Origin: JAANXG01 sp963731035 | GTDB taxonomy: Bacteria; Pseudomonadota; Gammaproteobacteria; Arenicellales; JAANXG01 | DNA length: 64,000 nt | Direction of reading: 5' to 3' | NCBI GenBank assembly: GCA_963731035.1 | Contig: CAVSUY010000018.1 | Location: 1 to 64,000, forward strand | Shown here: positions 17,782 to 26,980 of the stretch, in pieces | Position numbering within the stretch: the stretch's first letter is position 1 | Layout of the letters: each line of letters starts with the position of its first letter | Translations under genes and position numbers: made by a program | The notes under the pieces: model-generated | What the model saw: the letters and a program-made list of their open reading frames with translations, nothing else | Databases searched by the model: none | What the model was told of the DNA's origin: nothing

Positions 17782-18243
17782 TCAGTTTTCGGGAACGTAT
17801 TCCTCCACACCGCCGAGCGAGGTGAGGTCCTCCTGGCGGCCGCGCAGCTCCACGACGTTCATGTCGGGGTCTCGCACAAATACTGACACGTGGCCGTCGG
17901 CGCCGAAGGAGACCGGGCCCTGGGTGATCCGGATGTCGTGGTCCCGCAGGGCCTCTATAGTGTCCTTGATCGAGGACACCCGCAGTGCGACGTGGGTGTA
18001 GCCTGGATACTTCTCTCCCACGTCCATGAGTATGTTCTTGCCGTCGATATCGGCATTGGCGTTGTAGACGAGGTTGAGCTCGACGCCGTTGGCATTCTTG
18101 ACGATCGCGACGGCGTCACTGGTGGCCTTGGCGTGCAGCGTGAACCCGAGCACGCCGTAAAAGCGCATGGCGCGGTCGAGATCCTTCACCCGGATACCGA
18201 TATGGTCCACGCTGGAAATGTCGATCTTGTGGGACTGAGACAT
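17782..18243 (-). CDS. VOC family (glyoxalase-like) protein
   Basis: A 153-residue protein of the vicinal oxygen chelate fold. The first module starts DHIGIRVKDLDRAMRFYGVLG and the second contains YTHVALRVSS, ending with FVRDPDMNVVELRG. The metal-ligand positions of glyoxalase I type enzymes (His early in each module, Glu at VELR) are present. Members include lactoylglutathione lyases and ring-cleaving dioxygenases; the substrate cannot be assigned. It lies upstream of a CoA-transferase/hydratase pair, but a 219-bp repeat element separates them. Confidence 0.85.
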   Translation of the reverse strand: MSQSHKIDISSVDHIGIRVKDLDRAMRFYGVLGFTLHAKATSDAVAIVKNANGVELNLVYNANADIDGKNILMDVGEKYPGYTHVALRVSSIKDTIEALRDHDIRITQGPVSFGADGHVSVFVRDPDMNVVELRGRQEDLTSLGGVEEYVPEN

Positions 18244-18401
18244 GCATGTTCTCCACCGGAGCTGATGCGCGCCAGCCTAAGGCATGCGCGCCGCGCCGGC
18301 AACTCGTGGAGGAGCATAGTAGTAACATTGTGACGAGAAGCTTCCGGAAAATGGACCGCACTCCCGCTTTAGCAGTAGTAGAACGATTACTCGGACAAGC
18401 T

Positions 18402-18620
18402 CCTAGTGTACCCCGTCAAACAGTCTGTAACTTATCGGCGGCTTGCCGATCCGGGTTGAATCGTTCGATAGAGCATCGAAAGGGCGCCGCCGGGGTCTTT
18501 TTCACCAAGCGAGTATCGGGGAGCGACTGAAAAAGACCCCGGCGGCGCCCGTTTGCGGATCGGGGCTACCGTCATCCCCGCCTGAAATGATTTGCATCAT
18601 TTCTGGCGGGGTACACTAGG
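18402..18620. mobile_element. MITE-like element with 14-bp terminal inverted repeats
   Basis: A 219-bp segment bounded by CCTAGTGTACCCCG at 18402-18415 and its exact reverse complement at 18607-18620. Inside are a perfect 23-bp hairpin (18482-18504 with 18528-18550, 23-nt loop) and a second hairpin of about 15 bp with one mismatch (near 18576-18609). No coding capacity. One further copy of the 14-bp end is at 45963-45976. The right end contains the stop codon of the CoA-transferase gene. Size, ends and lack of genes fit a non-autonomous element. Confidence 0.7.
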
Positions 18621-19842
18621 CCTGGATCGCGTCGGCGTTCTCAAGGAAGCGCTCGATCTCCGCCTCCGAGTAGCCCGCTTCCCGCAGCACCTCCACGGTG
18701 TGCTGCCCCAGGACCGGCGCGGCGCGCCGCACCGACCCCGGCGTCTGGGAGAATTTCACCGGCAGGCCGAGAGTCCTGACTGCGCCCGCCGTCGGATGCT
18801 CGAGGTCCACCACCATGTCGCGGGCCAGTGTCTGCGGATCGCGATGCATCTCGCCGACGTTGAGAATGGGGCCGGCCGGGACCCCGCCTTCGTCGAGGAT
18901 CTGTTGCCACTGCGCCGTGGTGCGTTTGCGAAAAATGCCGTTGAGGATCTCTGAGAGCGCGGCGAGATTCTCCATGCGCCCGGCATTGGTCGTGAACCTC
19001 GAATCCTCCTTGAGCTCCGGGGCGCCGATGAGATCCGCCACTCTTTCCCAGTTGACCTGGTTGGCGGCGCCCACGTTGATCCATCCGTCTTTGGTCTCGA
19101 ACGCCTGGTATGGCGCATTGAGAGGATGCGCGGAGCCCATGGCGCCGGGCGACTCGCCGGTGGCCATGGCGATGGCGGACTGCCAGTACGTGTGCGTGAT
19201 TCCGGCTTCGAAAAGGGAAGTATCCACTACCTGGCCCTGCCCGGTCTGCAGGCGGTGGGCATAGGCCGCCGCCACGCCCATGGCGCCGAGGATACCGGCG
19301 GTGATGTCGGTGACCGGCGCACCGACCTTGACCGGCGGGCGGCCCGGCCCCTCGCCGGTAATCGACATCAGTCCCGACATGCCCTGCGCGATCAGGTCGA
19401 AGCCCCCGCGGTCGCGGTAGGGTCCGCTGCGCCCGAACCCCGATATGGCGCAATACACGATCGCCGGGTTGATCTCGCGCAGGGCCTCGTAGCCGAGCCC
19501 CAGCTTCTCCATGGTGCCCCGGCGGTAGTTCTCGATGACGACGTCCGCGCTCTCCAGCAGGTTCAGCAGCACGTCCCGCGCGCCCTTCTGCTTCAGGTTG
19601 AGCACGACGCCCCGCTTGTTGCGGTTCATCATCATGAAGGCCGCGCTCTGGTCGCCAACTGCGGGCGGCAGCGTCCGGCGGGTATCGTCGCCGCCCGGCT
19701 TCTCCACCTTGATGACGTCGGCGCCCATGTCCGCCAGCATCAGGCCGGCGACCGGCCCGGCCATGATGTGCGCCAGCTCAATCACACGGCAGCCGGCAAG
19801 CGGTCCCCCGCCCGCGGGCATGTCCGTCACCGGCCTTTCCAC
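18616..19842 (-). CDS. CaiB/BaiF family CoA-transferase
   Basis: A 408-residue type III CoA-transferase. It starts with CRVIELAHIMAGPVAGLMLA then DMGADVIKVEKPGGDD, including the catalytic Asp region of the family, with NRNKRGVVLNLK and IENYRRGTMEKLGLGYE following. Members move CoA between carboxylic acids (formyl-CoA, carnitine, benzylsuccinate and others); the substrate is unknown. It overlaps the 3' end of the enoyl-CoA hydratase gene by 16 bp, so the two form an operon for activating and hydrating an organic acid. Its TAG stop lies in the inverted repeat of the element at 18402-18620. Confidence 0.92.
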   Translation of the reverse strand: MERPVTDMPAGGGPLAGCRVIELAHIMAGPVAGLMLADMGADVIKVEKPGGDDTRRTLPPAVGDQSAAFMMMNRNKRGVVLNLKQKGARDVLLNLLESADVVIENYRRGTMEKLGLGYEALREINPAIVYCAISGFGRSGPYRDRGGFDLIAQGMSGLMSITGEGPGRPPVKVGAPVTDITAGILGAMGVAAAYAHRLQTGQGQVVDTSLFEAGITHTYWQSAIAMATGESPGAMGSAHPLNAPYQAFETKDGWINVGAANQVNWERVADLIGAPELKEDSRFTTNAGRMENLAALSEILNGIFRKRTTAQWQQILDEGGVPAGPILNVGEMHRDPQTLARDMVVDLEHPTAGAVRTLGLPVKFSQTPGSVRRAAPVLGQHTVEVLREAGYSEAEIERFLENADAIQA

Positions 19843-20600
19843 TGCGGCTTGCGCTTGGACAGGAAGGCGTCGAGACCTTCACGGAAGTCGTCGCTGGTGT
19901 AGCAGCGAACGATCCAGTCTTCATCCTCGACCTCGACCCGGGCGAGCCGGCGCTGGATTTCCTTGGTGGCGCGCAGCGTCAGCGGCGCCTGACCGGCGAG
20001 GCGTTCGCCCATCTCGCGCGCCTGCGCCATCAGCGCGTCGTAGGATTCCAGCACTTCGCACACGAGACCGACCTGAAACGCCTCCTCCGCTCCCATCAAG
20101 CGGCTCAGGAAGATCATCTCGCGCACCCGCCCGGCCCCGATCAACGCATTCAGGCGGGCAATGTTGACGGCCGACAAGCAATTCCCGAGCGTGCGGGCGA
20201 TGGGAAAACCGAACTTCATGTCGGACGTGGCGATGCGCAGATCGCAGGCGCTGGCAATGGCCGCGCCGCCTCCGGTGCACGCTCCGGAGATGGCGGCTAT
20301 GGTGGGCAGCGGGCAGGTTTCCACCGCGCCGAGCACGCTGTCCATGGTCGCCTCATAGTCCGTAGCGTGCTGAGGCGTGGTGAAATCCCGAAACTGGGAG
20401 ATATCGGTGCCCGCGGCGAATGCCTCGACGCCCGCGCCGCTCAGGACCAGGGCCGACAGCCCCTCGGGAGGTTCAGCGCAGATCTCCGCCAGGCGCCGAT
20501 ACATGCCAAAAGTCAGGGCATTGCGGGCCCGCGGTCGATTGAACGTGATCCAGCCAATCTCATCCGAGCGTGTGAACAATATCTCGTCTTCGGAAGTCAT
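19827..20600 (-). CDS. Enoyl-CoA hydratase/isomerase family protein
   Basis: A 257-residue crotonase-fold protein; ATG 20600 is chosen over an upstream ATG at 20633. Oxyanion-hole parts are visible at AAGTDISQF and at AISGACTGGGAAIASACDLR. One of the two usual catalytic glutamates appears replaced (GFPIARTLG region), so the exact reaction (hydratase, isomerase, thioesterase) is open. It is the first gene of a pair with the CoA-transferase, overlapping it by 16 bp. Confidence 0.9.
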   Translation of the reverse strand: MTSEDEILFTRSDEIGWITFNRPRARNALTFGMYRRLAEICAEPPEGLSALVLSGAGVEAFAAGTDISQFRDFTTPQHATDYEATMDSVLGAVETCPLPTIAAISGACTGGGAAIASACDLRIATSDMKFGFPIARTLGNCLSAVNIARLNALIGAGRVREMIFLSRLMGAEEAFQVGLVCEVLESYDALMAQAREMGERLAGQAPLTLRATKEIQRRLARVEVEDEDWIVRCYTSDDFREGLDAFLSKRKPQWKGR

Positions 20601-20822
20601 CTCAAGACCAAAACATAGCGCGCGGTACGCCACGCGTTTACATGACCGGTGACCGGTACGATCGCGTCGGGAATGGTCTTGGCGACGCGTGCAGCCACGG
20701 GCGTGATTATAACGACGAAGGACACCTTGCGGTGAAGTCGTTCAGAGTCCACCGCCCGTCCACCGCCGCGCGTGCCGACCCGGCAGCCACGCGCCGCCGC
20801 TTCGTCCGACGACGCCCGAGAG

Positions 20823-21635
20823 TCACTCGGATTGCTTTGGTTTCCAGTCGCGGGACAGCTTCTGAGCCCGGGCAATCTGCTCCACCGTCATCCTGACGGC
20901 GACGGATTCGCGCAGCTTGACGGCTGTCTCGCGGGCCTCGCCGAGCGGCAGCCGCGAAACGGCCAGGTTCAGCCACATGTATCCCATCAGGTAATCCTGG
21001 GGGACCCCCCTGCCCAGCACGTAATTGGCGCCGACCTTCAACTGTGCGCTGGCATATCCCTGGGCGGCTGACTGCTGAAGCCATTCCAGAGCCTGCCGGT
21101 AGTCCTGGGGAACCCCTGTCCCGTTGTAGTACATGAGCCCGAGGCGGTATTGCGCCGGCGCGCCGCCCTGACGCGCGGACAGACGATACCATTTGACCGC
21201 CTCTGCGACATCGCGCTGTACGCCTTCGCCTTTTTCGTACATCGACGCGAGATTCCATTGGCCGTCGGCATCGCCTTTGACGGCTGCCGCGCGATACCAC
21301 TTGACCGCCTCCGCCGGGTCCCGGGGTACCCCTCGACCCATGTAGTACATGTCGCCGAGCACAGTCTGGGCATCGGCCCGGCCCTGGTCGGCGGCTGAGC
21401 GGAACCATCTTGCCGCTTCGTCGTAGTCCTGTGCTACTCCCCGGCCGCGGTAATACATGATGGCAAGGATGACCTGGGCGTCGGCGTTCCCCGCTGCAGC
21501 AGACTCTCGAAACTCCCGCGACGCCGTCTGGTAGTCGCCGCTGTCGTACGCCGCCACGCCTTTTTCGAAATCAGCCCGGACCGCAGCACTGAAGGCAAGC
21601 GCAAAAGCAACTGAAATCGCCATCCGTTTCAACAT
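20823..21635 (-). CDS. Sel1-repeat protein, exported
   Basis: A 270-residue protein with signal peptide (KRMAISVAFALAFSAAVRA) followed by about five or six Sel1/TPR-like repeats of 36 residues, each with the pattern A-x-Y-x-LG-x-MYY-x-G-x-GV-x-x-D-x-x-EA-x-x-W (for example QTVLGDMYYMGRGVPRDPAE). Such periplasmic solenoids serve as protein-binding adaptors. Transcribed alone; no function can be deduced from neighbours. Confidence 0.88.
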   Translation of the reverse strand: MLKRMAISVAFALAFSAAVRADFEKGVAAYDSGDYQTASREFRESAAAGNADAQVILAIMYYRGRGVAQDYDEAARWFRSAADQGRADAQTVLGDMYYMGRGVPRDPAEAVKWYRAAAVKGDADGQWNLASMYEKGEGVQRDVAEAVKWYRLSARQGGAPAQYRLGLMYYNGTGVPQDYRQALEWLQQSAAQGYASAQLKVGANYVLGRGVPQDYLMGYMWLNLAVSRLPLGEARETAVKLRESVAVRMTVEQIARAQKLSRDWKPKQSE

Positions 21636-21743
21636 TGGAACATGGTAGCAAATCGCGCCCGCCGGGTCCCTGCATTTGAAAGCAATCGACGATACGCTTT
21701 CCATCGCGGGATCCTTGTCACCGGGTCGCAGGCGGGGCACCTC

Positions 21744-21842
21744 ATGCTCGAGGCAAGAGCCGAGGACGTGGAAAGCGAGCATCAGCGGGCGGTCCTGGAG
21801 GCGCTGGGTTACGATGGATACCAGGGCTTTCTTTACAGTTGG
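21744..21842 (+). pseudogene. EAL-domain protein, C-terminal fragment
   Basis: The plus strand reads AEDVESEHQRAVLEALGYDG then YQGFLYS, matching the end of c-di-GMP phosphodiesterase EAL domains (AEGVET-x-x-Q-x-x-x-L-x-x-LG-x-D-x-x-QG-x-L-x-S). The catalytic upstream part is missing, and the key AEG is AED. It lies between the Sel1 gene and the TRAP genes as a small relic of a lost gene. Confidence 0.5.
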
Positions 21843-21907
21843 GAATTCAGCGGCTGGGCGGCGAATCGGAACCTGCTCAGCTCGCGTCTCGGCAAACAAC
21901 ACGGCGG

Positions 21908-23209
21908 TCAGCGGTTGGACATCGCCTGGGGCAGGTAGGTGGCAATCTCGGGAAACAGCGACAGCAGGACCACGGCCAGCACCATGATCAGAAACATCGG
22001 CAGCGCCGAGCGGGCGATGAATCCCATGTCGTGGCCCGTCATGCCCTGCAGCACGAACAGGTTGAAGCCGATGGGCGGGGTGATCTGGGCCATCTCCACC
22101 ACCACCACCAGGAAGATTCCGAACCAGATCATGTCGAAGCCGGACTGGCGCACCAGGGGCTCGATCACGGCCATGGTCAGAACCACCGCCGAAATGCCGT
22201 CGAGGAAGCAGCCGAGCACAATGTAGAACACCGTGAGGGCGGCGATCAGCATCGATGGCGACAGGTCCAACCCGGCGATCCATTGCGCCAGTCCCCGCGG
22301 GAGGCCGGTGAAGCCCATGCACAGCGACAGAAAAGACGACCCCGCGAGAATAAAAGCGATCATTGCGGACGTACGCGTGGCTCCCAGCAGCGATTCCATG
22401 AACGAGCGCCGGTTCAGCGAGCCCTGCAGACCCGACAGCAGCAGGGCCCCGACCACGCCTAGCACCGCCGCCTCGGTGGCGGTGGCGACGCCGGCATAGA
22501 TCGAACCCATGACCGAGGCGATGAGCAGCACCACGGGTACCAGCAGAAACACCTGCCTGGTGGTGCCGAGCGCTTCCAACGATTCGCTTTCTTCGTTCCG
22601 CCGGCGGCGCAGATAACCCCAAACCGCCACGTATCCCATGAACAAAACCGCCAGCATGATTCCCGGCAGAACGCCGGCGACGAACAGCTTGGCAATGGAT
22701 TCGTTGACGGTAACGCCGTAGATGATAAGAATAATGGAAGGCGGAATCAGCAGCCCCAGGGTGCCGGCGCCGGCCAGGGTGCCGGTGATCATCCTCTCGG
22801 GGTACCCGCGTTTTCGCAGCTCCGGTATGGACATCTTCCCGACCGTCGCCACCGTAGCCGCGGATGAACCCGAAATCGCCGCGAAGATCGCGCAGCCGGC
22901 GATGTTGACGTGCAGCAATCCCCCCGGCATGCGCCGCATCAGCGGGGCGAGCCCACGAAAGAGGTCCTCGGAAAGCCGTGTCCGAAACAGGATCTCCCCC
23001 ATCCATATGAACAGGGGCAACGCCGTGAGGGTCCAACTCGAGCTCGCACCCCAGATGGTGGTGGCCATGGCGTCGCCCACCGGCCGGTCGGTGAACATCA
23101 TCATCCCCACCGCCGCCACGCCCAGCAGGCTTACCGCAACCCAGATACCGGATCCCAGCAGGATGAACAGCATGCTGATGAACACGATAGTCAGCGCGAT
23201 TTCATTCAT
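21908..23209 (-). CDS. dctM: TRAP transporter large permease (DctM)
   Basis: A 433-residue integral membrane protein with about 12 hydrophobic segments (for example ALTIVFISMLFILLGSG, IIYGVTVNESIAKLFVAGV, WFGIFLVVVVEMAQITPPI), the DctM family pattern including GTLGLLIPPSI and the TPPIGFNLF motif. It carries the Na+-driven transport step. The start overlaps the DctQ end by 8 bp. Last gene of a dctPQM operon. Confidence 0.95.
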   Translation of the reverse strand: MNEIALTIVFISMLFILLGSGIWVAVSLLGVAAVGMMMFTDRPVGDAMATTIWGASSSWTLTALPLFIWMGEILFRTRLSEDLFRGLAPLMRRMPGGLLHVNIAGCAIFAAISGSSAATVATVGKMSIPELRKRGYPERMITGTLAGAGTLGLLIPPSIILIIYGVTVNESIAKLFVAGVLPGIMLAVLFMGYVAVWGYLRRRRNEESESLEALGTTRQVFLLVPVVLLIASVMGSIYAGVATATEAAVLGVVGALLLSGLQGSLNRRSFMESLLGATRTSAMIAFILAGSSFLSLCMGFTGLPRGLAQWIAGLDLSPSMLIAALTVFYIVLGCFLDGISAVVLTMAVIEPLVRQSGFDMIWFGIFLVVVVEMAQITPPIGFNLFVLQGMTGHDMGFIARSALPMFLIMVLAVVLLSLFPEIATYLPQAMSNR

Positions 23210-23723
23210 CGGACTTTCCATCGGTTTCCAGGTTTCCCGCCGCTACCGTTGCTACCAGGCGATGAACCAGGCATATCGCCAGCACGATGGCACCCAGCAT
23301 CGCGCCGGACTGTGGAATCCACACCAGGATCGCGTCGGCTCCTTCGCTGTGCTCCTGGAACAGCCACGAGAAATACACCAGTCGACACAGATACCAGGCC
23401 AGGTACGCAGTCACGACACTTCCCGCGGCCAGGCACCAGAGTTCCGCGATCCAACGCGCCCTGCCCTTGAGAGGGGTCAGCAGCAGCTCGACCCGGATGT
23501 GCTCGTCGTGCTGGAAGGTATACGCCAGACCGAAAAAGCTCGACGCCGCCATGGCGTAGCCGGAATACTGCGTCAACCCGGCGATGTAGCTGGACAGCAG
23601 CCGGGTGACGATGTTGGTACACACCAGCACACCGATGCAGACGAGGAAGAACGCCGCGACGTAGCCCGACCACAGGTACAGGCGGTTCAGAAGGCGGTCG
23701 AGCCGCAGCAGGGATGCGCGCAT
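23202..23723 (-). CDS. dctQ: TRAP transporter small permease (DctQ)
   Basis: A 173-residue protein with four hydrophobic segments (VAAFFLVCIGVLVCTNIV, YSGYAMAASSFFGLAYTF, LWCLAAGSVVTAYLAWYL, LGAIVLAICLVHRL), the size and topology of DctQ. The conserved QHDEHIRVELL stretch after the second segment is typical. It lies between dctP and dctM and forms the membrane complex with DctM. Confidence 0.93.
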   Translation of the reverse strand: MRASLLRLDRLLNRLYLWSGYVAAFFLVCIGVLVCTNIVTRLLSSYIAGLTQYSGYAMAASSFFGLAYTFQHDEHIRVELLLTPLKGRARWIAELWCLAAGSVVTAYLAWYLCRLVYFSWLFQEHSEGADAILVWIPQSGAMLGAIVLAICLVHRLVATVAAGNLETDGKSDE

Positions 23724-23769
23724 GGGTTCGCGGCCGGGCGGCGTAAGCCACCCGGCCGCTGGACCGGAC

Positions 23770-24759
23770 TTACTGCATATTATGGTAGGCCTGAATGACT
23801 TCCTTGCCCTCGTCTCCCGCTCTCTTCAGCCACTCGTCGGTCATGGTCTGACCGATCTTCTCGAAATCGCCGCGCAGCTGATCGCTCGGAGGCTCGACGG
23901 TCATGCCGTGGTCTGCGAGCTGCTGCTTGTACCAGTCCGCCAGCTCCTGGGCCTTGGCCCAGCCGGTCTTCTCCGCCATGGCGGCGGCGCCCAGTATGAT
24001 GGCCTGGTTCTTCTCGTCGAGCTTGTTCCAGGCATCCAGGTTGACGATGACCATGTTCTTCGGCAGCCAGGCCTGCACGTCATACCAGTACTTGACGCCC
24101 TGCTCCCAGATCTTTCTGTCATAGCCGGTGGCGCCGGAAGAGATCATGCTGTCGGCAACACCGGTGGCAAAAGCCTGGGACAGTTCCGCGGCCTCTATCT
24201 TGGTGGGCACCGCCCCCATCAGTTCCGCCAGGCGCGACGTCGCCTGGTTGTAGGCCCGAAATTTGACGCCCTTCATGTCGGCGGCGCTATTGACCTCATT
24301 CTTGCTGTACAGTCCCTGGGGAGGCCAGGGCACCGCGAACAACAGCTTGACACCCTTGGATTCGAGCACCTTACTCATCGCCGGCTTGGACGCCTGGTAA
24401 AGGTTCCAGGCTTGCTTGAAGCTGGTGGCGAGAAACGGCAGCGCGTCCACATCGAAGATCGGGTCTTCGTTGCCGAGAGCCGAGATCAGGCGCTCGCCAA
24501 TCGGCGCCTGGCCGGTGCGCACGGCGCGAAAGATCTCACCGCCGGGAAACAGCGAGCCGCTGGCATGGGTTACGATCTCGATATCGCCCCCGGTGGCGGC
24601 GGTCACGGCCTCGGCGAACCTGGTGCAGTTTTCAGAATGGTAGTTGCTCGCCGCGTAGGCCAACGGCATGTCCCACTTCTGACCGGCGTACAGCGGTGTG
24701 CTGAAACCGGAAACGAGTAAGAAAAGAACAGACCAGATCAGACCATGTTTCTTGATCAT
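23770..24759 (-). CDS. dctP: TRAP transporter periplasmic substrate-binding protein (DctP)
   Basis: A 329-residue protein. Start ATG 24759 is preceded by GAGGAGG with 7-base spacing, and gives a signal peptide (LIWSVLFLLVSGFSTPLYAG). The DctP fold is evident: WDMPLAYAASNYHSE at the mature start, GVKFRAYNQATSRLAELMGA near the conserved Arg that binds the substrate carboxylate, then VPTKIEAAELSQAFATGVAD. The ligand is probably an organic acid, but the exact compound cannot be told. First gene of dctPQM. Confidence 0.94.
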   Translation of the reverse strand: MIKKHGLIWSVLFLLVSGFSTPLYAGQKWDMPLAYAASNYHSENCTRFAEAVTAATGGDIEIVTHASGSLFPGGEIFRAVRTGQAPIGERLISALGNEDPIFDVDALPFLATSFKQAWNLYQASKPAMSKVLESKGVKLLFAVPWPPQGLYSKNEVNSAADMKGVKFRAYNQATSRLAELMGAVPTKIEAAELSQAFATGVADSMISSGATGYDRKIWEQGVKYWYDVQAWLPKNMVIVNLDAWNKLDEKNQAIILGAAAMAEKTGWAKAQELADWYKQQLADHGMTVEPPSDQLRGDFEKIGQTMTDEWLKRAGDEGKEVIQAYHNMQ

Positions 24760-24893
24760 GCTTTGCCTCCTCATGGTGGTGCGCTTCGTGCGCAATGGAA
24801 TGTGTCCGTCAGCCCGCCTGCGCTGCCGGCGGGGCGCGGCCGGTTCAGTGTAACGACGGCCGTAAATAGTGTCAAAGCAATGCGCGCGCGCCC

Positions 24894-25814
24894 ATGACCC
24901 GGAACCTGCGCTCCGTCTCCGGAGAGCTCGTTCTGGCCGCCTCCATCATCGCCGGCATCGTACTGCCGCCGGTATCCAGTGTGCTGCGGCCGTATCTGTT
25001 CGTGTTCGTGTTCTTCCTCATGCTGTTCTCCCTGATGACGGTCGAACTGCGCAGCGCCCTGCCCGACCGCGACATGTCGACACGACTCGCCAAGGTGATT
25101 GCCTGGCAGATGGTGATTCTGCCGGCGGCCATCGGGCTCTGGCACCGCTTTGTTCCGGGTGCCGGGCACTGGTCCGAGCTGATGTTCATCACGGCCTGCG
25201 GGGGAACGATCTTCGGCGCTACGGCGTTCGCACGGGTGATGCACCTGGACACGCTGCTGACACTGCGCGGCATCATTCTGGGAACGCTCGTCATGCCGCT
25301 CGTGCTGCTTCTGCTGGTACCCCTGGTGACGCAAAGAACTGCCGGGTTCGACTTCTCCGCCTACGCCGCGCGGCTGTGCATCTTCATTGTGGTGCCGATC
25401 GTGGCAGCCGCGGCGTATCAATCGAAGCGACGCGACGCATCCGCCGGCGAGACCCGGATGTTCGGCCGCTTGACGCTCTTTTTTCTGGCCCTGTTCGGCA
25501 TTGCGATCATGGACGGCATCGGCGCCCGCCTCGTCCACCAGCCATGGAGCACGCTCGGCCTGCTTGTCTTTGCGCTGGCCGTCCATGGCGTGTTTTTCGG
25601 GTTGAGCGTGCTGGTATTCCGGCGCTGGGGACGGCGTGAGGCGCTGACCGCCGGCTTGCTGTCCGGCTACCGCAACTTGGCGGTGGTGCTGGCCGTGGGA
25701 GGCAGCCTGTTGCCGCCGGACTTCGTCACCTACACCGCCCTTTGGCAGATCCCGATGTACGTGACCCCGCTAATCGTGAGGTACGTGGGAAGGAACCGGC
25801 AGGCCACTGGGTAG
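24894..25814 (+). CDS. BASS-family-like membrane transporter
   Basis: A 306-residue integral membrane protein with about ten hydrophobic segments and the overall layout of bile acid:sodium symporter (BASS) or related carriers (LRPYLFVFVFFLMLFSLMTV near the N-terminus, GLLSGYRNLAVVLAVGGSLL near the C-terminus). It is divergent from the TRAP operon, 134 bp away, which suggests a shared metabolic theme. Substrate unknown. Confidence 0.7.
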   Translation: MTRNLRSVSGELVLAASIIAGIVLPPVSSVLRPYLFVFVFFLMLFSLMTVELRSALPDRDMSTRLAKVIAWQMVILPAAIGLWHRFVPGAGHWSELMFITACGGTIFGATAFARVMHLDTLLTLRGIILGTLVMPLVLLLLVPLVTQRTAGFDFSAYAARLCIFIVVPIVAAAAYQSKRRDASAGETRMFGRLTLFFLALFGIAIMDGIGARLVHQPWSTLGLLVFALAVHGVFFGLSVLVFRRWGRREALTAGLLSGYRNLAVVLAVGGSLLPPDFVTYTALWQIPMYVTPLIVRYVGRNRQATG

Positions 25815-25832
25815 GTCGGCATTCATGCCGAC
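25815..25832. repeat. GTCGGCAT palindrome (short interspersed repeat)
   Basis: A perfect 8-bp inverted repeat GTCGGCAT-TC-ATGCCGAC immediately after the stop of the BASS-like gene. Close copies lie at 36878-36896 and 42231-42250, all between genes. May act as a 3'-end hairpin. Confidence 0.6.
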
Positions 25833-25878
25833 ATCGGTATTGGGACAGGGCCCAGCCCGCATATTGCACCAACGCGGG

Positions 25879-26743
25879 CTAGGCGGCGCTGCTGCGCCGC
25901 AGGCTGCGCCACAGGCGTCCGCCGGCGCTGCGCGCGCCAGGAGGAAGGTTTCGCGCCAGAAATCCCCAGCCGCGGTTGAGGACGCGGAAAGTCGCCAGCC
26001 TGGCGGCGAACCCCGCACCCTCCGCCTTGATCTCCTTCTCGAACATTTTGCATACCGCTTCGTAGAGCTCGATATCGAGCTGGTTGAGCTCGCGGATGTG
26101 AGCCAGGTCGGTCCGGGGCGGCATCGTCCATGCGGTAGGGGCGAGTGGTGACGTTCTCCCGCACGTAGAACGGCCAGCGCCAGCCGAGGCGGCCCTGAAA
26201 AAGCAGCAACGTCTCGTCGAATCGTTCCTGCAGGCCCACCGCGGCAAATCCCCCGCCAAGGTGCTCCAACGCCAAGTCAAGATCCGTACGCTCCATTCTG
26301 CGATTGCTGGGGACGCCGGGATCATCGGGCAGGTTGTCTCCGGACAGCAATCGCACCTGGCCATTGCTGAGCTGCCCGGTGATGCCGCTGTCGAAGTACT
26401 CAATCAGCGTCATGTCCTTGACGTGCTCGTGGATCGGATGTCCAGGCGTGGATGTGACGTAGTTGTAATCGGACAGGGCGCGGCGCAGCGGTTCGCGCAA
26501 CAGCGTTACGTAAGTAGCGGGTCCCGGTACCAGACGGTGCAGCCCATAGCTCATATGTCCCTGCACCAGCTGCGGCGCGTTGTGCGCATCCCACTTTCGT
26601 GCACGGAAGGCGCGGATGTCGCCGGTGACGTCGTCCCCGATCTCGTAACGCCGGGCGTTGCGATATTCGCGGTCCAGAACCCGGCGCATGGTGGTGCCCC
26701 CGGTTTTGGGCAGGTGAAGAAAGAAGACGCTGGCGTATTCCAT
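25879..26743 (-). pseudogene. Sulfotransferase family protein, frameshifted
   Basis: From ATG 26743 the protein starts FFLHLPKTGGTTMRRVL, the 5'-phosphosulfate loop of PAPS-dependent sulfotransferases, then VTLLREPLRRALSDYNYV, the 3'-phosphate motif. After about 205 residues the frame becomes nonsense, while the next frame continues sensibly (TDLAHIRELNQLDIELYEAV) to a stop at 25879. Removing one C from the run at 26115-26118 restores a 287-residue protein. Either a genuine frameshift or a base-call error. Such enzymes sulfate glycans, lipids or proteins. It lies alone. Confidence 0.75.
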
Positions 26744-26946
26744 TTATGACGGGCTGAGAGCGAACGGCGGATTGTAACCTGCGGGGCGATGCGGACAAAT
26801 ATGGAGCGATACCCCACCAGTACCCTTTCGCAAGATTGGGAGCGGGCTGAGGCGAGGGTCGTTCTCGACAACCAGCTCCCGTCCGTGCACCCGGGCACGG
26901 ATTGAACGAAGGAATCGAGGCTTGTTTCCGGAACCCCTCATCCAAA

Positions 26947-26971
26947 CCTTCTCCCCTCGAAGGGGAGAAGG
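26947..26971 (-). terminator. Hairpin after rimI
   Basis: A perfect inverted repeat, CCTTCTCCCCT-CGA-AGGGGAGAAGG, 9 bp past the rimI stop on the minus strand. No run of T follows (TTTGGATG), so it may protect the 3' end rather than terminate strongly. It belongs to a family of CTCTCCC/GGGAGAG palindromes also at 33035-33060, 36972-36995 and 55299-55320. Confidence 0.45.
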
Positions 26972-26980
26972 CTTATCTGT

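Noticed and set aside
17501..17825. Protein-like plus frame
   Set aside because: No start codon with ribosome site, no recognised family, and it runs into the antisense end of the VOC gene.
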